Shown here: piece by piece, positions 61,168 to 64,000 of the stretch
Layout of the letters: every line of letters begins with the position of its first letter
Position numbering within the stretch: position 1 is the stretch's first letter
The notes under the pieces: model-generated
Told to the model about the DNA's origin: nothing
Databases searched by the model: none
What the model saw: only the letters and a program-made list of their open reading frames with translations
Translations under genes and position numbers: made by a program
From: Moorena sp. SIOASIH
Lineage (GTDB): Bacteria; Cyanobacteriota; Cyanobacteriia; Cyanobacteriales; Coleofasciculaceae
DNA length: 64,000 nucleotides
Assembly: GCF_010671925.1 (NCBI RefSeq)
Contig: NZ_JAAHIH010000005.1
Span: forward strand, 496,001 to 560,000
Direction: 5' to 3'

Positions 61168-61380
61168 ATGCTGGTGATAATTCTAATATTTGATGTGGCC
61201 TTGGTGGCTTGGTCACTGCACCTGATGCAGGAAGCCTTTGATACCCAAGAGTTCTCTCTGATGCTGGCTGGTACCTTAGTAGCTATGTCAGCAGCAGCCA
61301 TGTTAGTGGTTTATTTTCTGATGAACAGCTGCATGGGGTATCTTACCCAAATGGCTCAGTCTCCCAGCGTATTCTACTGA
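61168..61380 (+). CDS. small two-helix membrane protein
   Basis: The 70-residue product has hydrophobic segments at about residues 2-20 and 30-53 (LMLAGTLVAMSAAAMLVVYF) and a short polar C-terminus (MGYLTQMAQSPSVFY). It looks like a conserved cyanobacterial small membrane protein. Function unknown. It follows hisF by 126 bp and precedes the tRNA promoter. Confidence 0.6.
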   Translation: MLVIILIFDVALVAWSLHLMQEAFDTQEFSLMLAGTLVAMSAAAMLVVYFLMNSCMGYLTQMAQSPSVFY

Positions 61381-61406
61381 TCGAGATAATTTCATTCTGA
61401 AACTAC

Positions 61407-61435
61407 TTGACTTAGCTGAGCTATCAAGGTATACT
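61407..61435 (+). promoter_or_regulatory. promoter of tRNA-Ala
   Basis: TTGACT at 61407 and TATACT at 61430 are separated by 17 bp, close to the sigma-70 consensus. The mature tRNA begins 22 bp after the -10 box, as expected for a short 5' leader. Confidence 0.75.
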
Positions 61436-61457
61436 AGTTAATGGACTATAAAATTAC

Positions 61458-61530
61458 GGGGTTATAGCTCAGTTGGTAGAGCACCTCAATGGCATTGAGG
61501 GGGTCAGCGGTTCGAATCCGCTTAGCTCCA
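61458..61530 (+). tRNA. tRNA-Ala (anticodon GGC)
   Basis: A 73-nt cloverleaf. Acceptor GGGGTTA/TAGCTCC carries the G3-U70 alanine identity pair, with discriminator A. The D-arm is GCTCAGTTGGTAGAGC, the anticodon stem CCTCA/TGAGG with loop ATGGCAT (anticodon GGC), and the T-arm contains GGTTCGAATCC. No CCA is encoded. Confidence 0.98.
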
Positions 61531-61613
61531 TATTGTTTAAATATTGATTAAAGGCTGAAGTCTTTTAGCCTGATGGGTTGCCGTAGGGTAGCTTAGCTAT
61601 CAGTCTTCAGTAA

Positions 61614-61720
61614 TATAGCGCTACGCCCAAGGGCAAGAGGCAAGAGGCAAGAGGCAAAAGTTTACGTGCATTAGCGTTTCAGCTTGTATCAATGTCCTAA
61701 CTTTAATGCGTAGTGCTATA
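61614..61720. mobile_element. TATAGC-family MITE copy C, inverted
   Basis: The ends TATAGCGCTACGC and GCGTAGTGCTATA are near-perfect inverted repeats. The core GGCAAAAGTTTACGTGCATTAGCG is the reverse complement of copies A and B. It has only about three AAGAGGC units and no nested element, so this 107-bp copy is closest to the basic form. Confidence 0.75.
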
Positions 61721-61761
61721 AGGTTAGAATTTGTTGACGGTTGACCGTTGAGGTGAAACTG

Positions 61762-61956
61762 TTAAAACAAGCCTTGGGAGTGGCGAGGGGGGAAAACCCG
61801 TGAGACTTGATGGTGAGATGTTGAGATGAAAACCTCTTTATCGAAGACGAATTCACCGTAATCGGCGAGGTTATCTAGACCAATCAAATTTAGGATGATC
61901 TCAGCCACTAGCCAGGTGGTGACTTTCAGAAATACATTGTTCCACTGATGATTCAT
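61762..61956 (-). CDS. possible small cyanobacterial protein
   Basis: The 64-residue frame starts MNHQWNNVFLKVTTWLVAEI and continues LNLIGLDNLADYGEFVFD. It has a hydrophobic helix and an acidic segment and reads like a real short protein; the last 15 residues are less so. I know no function. The ribosome binding site is weak. Confidence 0.45.
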   Translation of the reverse strand: MNHQWNNVFLKVTTWLVAEIILNLIGLDNLADYGEFVFDKEVFISTSHHQVSRVFPPRHSQGLF

Positions 61957-62185
61957 TGCTCTGAGGTTTAAACATTTGGTAGGTAGAGGTTTTGTCTGGC
62001 TTCTGTTTTTTCAGATGCACCTAAATCTCTACTTCAATTCCAGAGCGACGAATCCGCAAAAAAGTCAAAAACTTTTATTTAATAAAATTTCCCATATTGA
62101 TTGGTGTTGAAAGTTCACGGTTTAGGGTTGACAGTTGATATCACTTTAGGTTAATCAGTTTGTTTATTAGCGATCGCTTTCTTAA

Positions 62186-62206
62186 TGCAAAGCGCGAGTG
62201 GGGGAA
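62186..62206. repeat. fragment of the GCGATGCAGC-family repeat
   Basis: ATGCAAAGCGCGAGTGGGG is the exact reverse complement of part of the repeat at 38783, next to a GGTGCG palindrome as there. Confidence 0.55.
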
Positions 62207-62223
62207 ACGCCCAAGACCGTAAT

Positions 62224-62264
62224 GGTGCGTTTGACCCGTAATTAAATTCGCCACGGGTCGCACC
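62224..62264. repeat. GGTGCG palindromic element, inverted
   Basis: GGTGCG...TTAAATTCGCCACGGGTCGCACC is the reverse orientation of the unit at 8654 and 11099. Its left half is partly lost. Confidence 0.7.
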
Positions 62265-62317
62265 TCTGCATCGCTTTTTGGGATTTGAACCCGATTTGGG
62301 ATTATAGCGCTGCATCC

Positions 62318-63118
62318 TTAACTAACCTTCAGGATTTCAATGGGATCCCCTTGGTGCAATACTTTACCGGCTTCAGAAGCAGGGACGTTTGTATTCACGC
62401 TTAATTTGTAGAAATGATTGAAACGAGCGCTGGTTGTCCAGGATGGTAGGCTTTCCTTGCGCTTCGCCATGAAAGTCTTTTGGAAATTATCAGTAGCCTC
62501 TCCTGTTTGAGGGTCTCGTGCTAAAACAATACAACGTTGACAAGGATTAATTCCTTCTATCAAAGCTTCCCCTACTTTAAACTGAATAGATTGCCCTGAT
62601 TCGGAAAACAATTGGTCTTCCCAGAAAGCTGGAACTCCTCCAATTTCTAGATTGGCTCGAACACGACGTCGTATGTCTTCAGCACTTATTTCAGGGAACC
62701 AAGAAGCAATGGTTTCAATGGTAGCGCTACTAATAATAGTAGGACCTAGAGCATTGGTATCGTCTGGAAAACCAGTGCTGGTGTTCTGCACGACTTTAAC
62801 TGGAAAATCGAAGTAATCCTTTAACCAAGCTTCCAGAGCAACTCGCCCGTGATCAATATGAAAGGTAATGTTTTGGTTTGTGCCCTGAATCTGTAGCGAT
62901 AGCAATTGGGATTGGATATGGAAGACCGACCGCAGCAAGTGAACTTTGGCATTGCGCTTACCATTGACAAATTTACCTTGCTGATCGAATAGGGCAAATT
63001 CCCGGTCATGCTTTAGGGCACCACTTTTGAGGAGAGTGGCGGTTTCGAGTTCAATCCGATCTAGGGATTTAATTGGGTAGATATAGATAGCTTTAAGGTA
63101 AGGTATGGCAATTTTCAT
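62318..63118 (-). CDS. MOSC-domain protein (mARC-like)
   Basis: The 266-residue protein has a MOSC N-terminal beta-barrel (AIYIYPIKSLDRIELETA, HDREFALFDQQGKFVNGK) and a C-terminal MOSC domain with the molybdenum-cofactor-binding Cys in INPCQRCIV, followed by RDPQTGE. It is homologous to the mARC/YcbX reductases but lacks a ferredoxin domain, so it needs separate electron donors. It may reduce N-hydroxylated compounds (family knowledge). Confidence 0.92.
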   Translation of the reverse strand: MKIAIPYLKAIYIYPIKSLDRIELETATLLKSGALKHDREFALFDQQGKFVNGKRNAKVHLLRSVFHIQSQLLSLQIQGTNQNITFHIDHGRVALEAWLKDYFDFPVKVVQNTSTGFPDDTNALGPTIISSATIETIASWFPEISAEDIRRRVRANLEIGGVPAFWEDQLFSESGQSIQFKVGEALIEGINPCQRCIVLARDPQTGEATDNFQKTFMAKRKESLPSWTTSARFNHFYKLSVNTNVPASEAGKVLHQGDPIEILKVS

Positions 63119-63149
63119 AACGAGTGAGTGACATTGCTTATCCTTTTAA

Positions 63150-63210
63150 GGCAAAAGGCAAAAGGCAAAAGGCAAAAGGCAAAAGGCAAAAGGCAAAAGG
63201 CAAAAGGCAA
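63150..63210. repeat. AAAAGGC heptamer tandem array
   Basis: About eight AAAAGGC units begin 30 bp upstream of the MOSC gene start, so they sit in its promoter or leader. Confidence 0.88.
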
Positions 63211-63228
63211 TATTCAAGATTGTTTTAA

Positions 63229-63283
63229 GCGATGCAGCGCGGTCTTGGGGGTTTCCCCCATGAGCGACTGCATCAAGACAGGG
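63229..63283. repeat. GCGATGCAGC-family repeat
   Basis: GCGATGCAGCGCGGTCTTGG...GACTGCATCAAGACAGGG, a 55-bp member with an inner GGGGGTTTCCCCC palindrome. Compare 37386 and 38783. Confidence 0.7.
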
Positions 63284-63700
63284 AATCTGCCTCAAAGAAG
63301 ACTTTACCTCATCATTGCAATCACCGCTATATAATCGCTTATAAATAACAGATAAAGAATGATATAGCAATAATAATCAAGACTCCATCAGCTTTATCCT
63401 AGTTGTAAATATTTCTATCAAGTAAAGCATTTTTTTATAAACTTGGTAGGGATCACAGAGCAAACTTATCTAAAATTAGTTAATAAATACATTAATTTAT
63501 CATAACACCAGGGATATCAAGGAAAGCGATCGCTAATCCCAGCAAGCGATCGCTAATTTTGGTTTTGTTACTTACCTTAAACAAACTTAATAAACTTTAA
63601 GTTTTAGCAGAAGAAATTAGTTAAGCGATCGCTAAGTTATAATGACAGCTAATTTATGCTAGTAAGCCAAATATAGAGGGTTTGCCCCGAGTTGGCAATC
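63284..63700. other. AT-rich intergenic region with HIP1 cluster
   Basis: Three GCGATCGC octamers lie between 63525 and 63635 in AT-rich DNA. No gene is seen. The promoter of the partial gene at 63701 is probably here. Confidence 0.5.
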
Positions 63701-64000
63701 ATGAAGCTGAATCAAATTATTAATAAAATTAAAGTCTCTCTAACCCCTTCGTCAACCAAAAATCCTTACCAAAAGGTTTAAAAAATAGCCTATAAAATTT
63801 ACCAAAATCGTCTACTCGTAAAAGGTGAAGAAGATGCTGAGCAAGACTGGCATAAAGCTGAGCAAATTGTTAACAATCCTTTGAGGTTAGCGTTGTTCAA
63901 GTGCCATCAACCTTTCATCAGCATAGAAAAAAAGTTTTTAGAGCCTGTTCTGGATTATCTGAATAGATTAGCATTGCTAGAAATTTTAGGACTAGTGGGT
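63701..64000 (+). pseudogene. partial gene with in-frame stop
   Basis: From ATG 63701 the frame reads 26 codons (MKLNQIINKIKVSLTPSSTK...) to a TAA at 63779. It then continues open in the same frame to the window edge (KIAYKIYQNRLLVKGEEDAE, QDWHKAEQIVNNPLRLALFK, LEPVLDYLNRLALLEILGLV). The two parts look like one N-terminal region, ending in the start of a membrane helix; such leaders often precede pentapeptide repeats in cyanobacteria. No good start follows the stop, so this is probably a nonsense-mutated gene. The rest lies outside the window. Confidence 0.5.

Noticed and set aside
63146..63370. Frames reading LLPFAFCLLPFAF over the heptamer array
   Set aside because: Pure translation of AAAAGGC repeats.

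Overview
The window comes from a cyanobacterium, most likely a large-genome filamentous marine form of the Moorena/Lyngbya type. This rests on abundant HIP1 octamers (GCGATCGC), a PSRP-3/Ycf65 ribosomal protein gene, a minC-minD-minE cluster followed by ATP synthase beta and epsilon genes, a DUF1400 protein, PEP-CTERM sorting, and dense intergenic heptamer repeats and small palindromic elements. Genus assignment is inference, not a database result.

Layout. 1-2.9 kb (minus): a membrane sensor histidine kinase cut by the window edge, preceded by a PhnD-type binding lipoprotein. 3.6-5.6 kb: a secreted choice-of-anchor I/PEP-CTERM protein behind five 11-bp repeats that resemble a Pho box. 6-10.5 kb: an SGNH-like protein, YjbQ, a small membrane protein, a secreted cyclase-family protein and a glycine-zipper protein. 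10.6-14.8 kb: two identical 1153-bp decayed insertion sequences flank an NlpC/P60 peptidase and a methyltransferase. 14.9-18.7 kb: a single-chain 5-oxoprolinase. 19.1-19.8 kb: a DUF433/DUF5615 toxin-antitoxin-like pair. 20-26.6 kb: a hydrolase fused to a solute-binding domain, a methyltransferase, a pentapeptide-repeat protein, a solitary TnpB and a thermonuclease lipoprotein. 26.9-32.4 kb: MsrA, a TPR protein, a hotdog thioesterase and two small secreted proteins. 32.7-38.1 kb: a tandem segmental duplication carrying two paralogous CBM-like/beta-propeller genes. 38.9-44.5 kb: phosphoglucomutase, LysRS with a KTSC tail, and a four-carbon acid sugar kinase. 45.2-50.6 kb: minCDE, atp beta and epsilon, ycf65. 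50.9-57.9 kb: a HAD hydrolase, a sugar ABC transporter operon without an ATPase, a structured-RNA candidate and an MFS transporter. 58.2-64 kb: a TPR protein, ruvB/hisF divergent pair, tRNA-Ala(GGC), a MOSC protein and a broken gene at the right edge.

Most genes are housekeeping or envelope functions in short independent units. Clear operons are minC-minD-minE, atp beta-epsilon, the sugar transporter, and the PhnD-kinase pair. The most unusual content is the layered small mobile DNA. At least four element families are distinguishable: a GTAAGCATTCAGC-ended family and a GGCGTTGC-ended element, both with 8-bp target duplications; a TATAGC-ended family with variable heptamer cores; and GGTGCG palindromes. 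They nest inside each other, inside an insertion sequence and even at a gene's stop codon. Tandem arrays expand the beta-epsilon gap of the ATP synthase operon and insert in frame into coding sequence. The duplicated propeller locus shows presence/absence of two of these insertions between sister copies.
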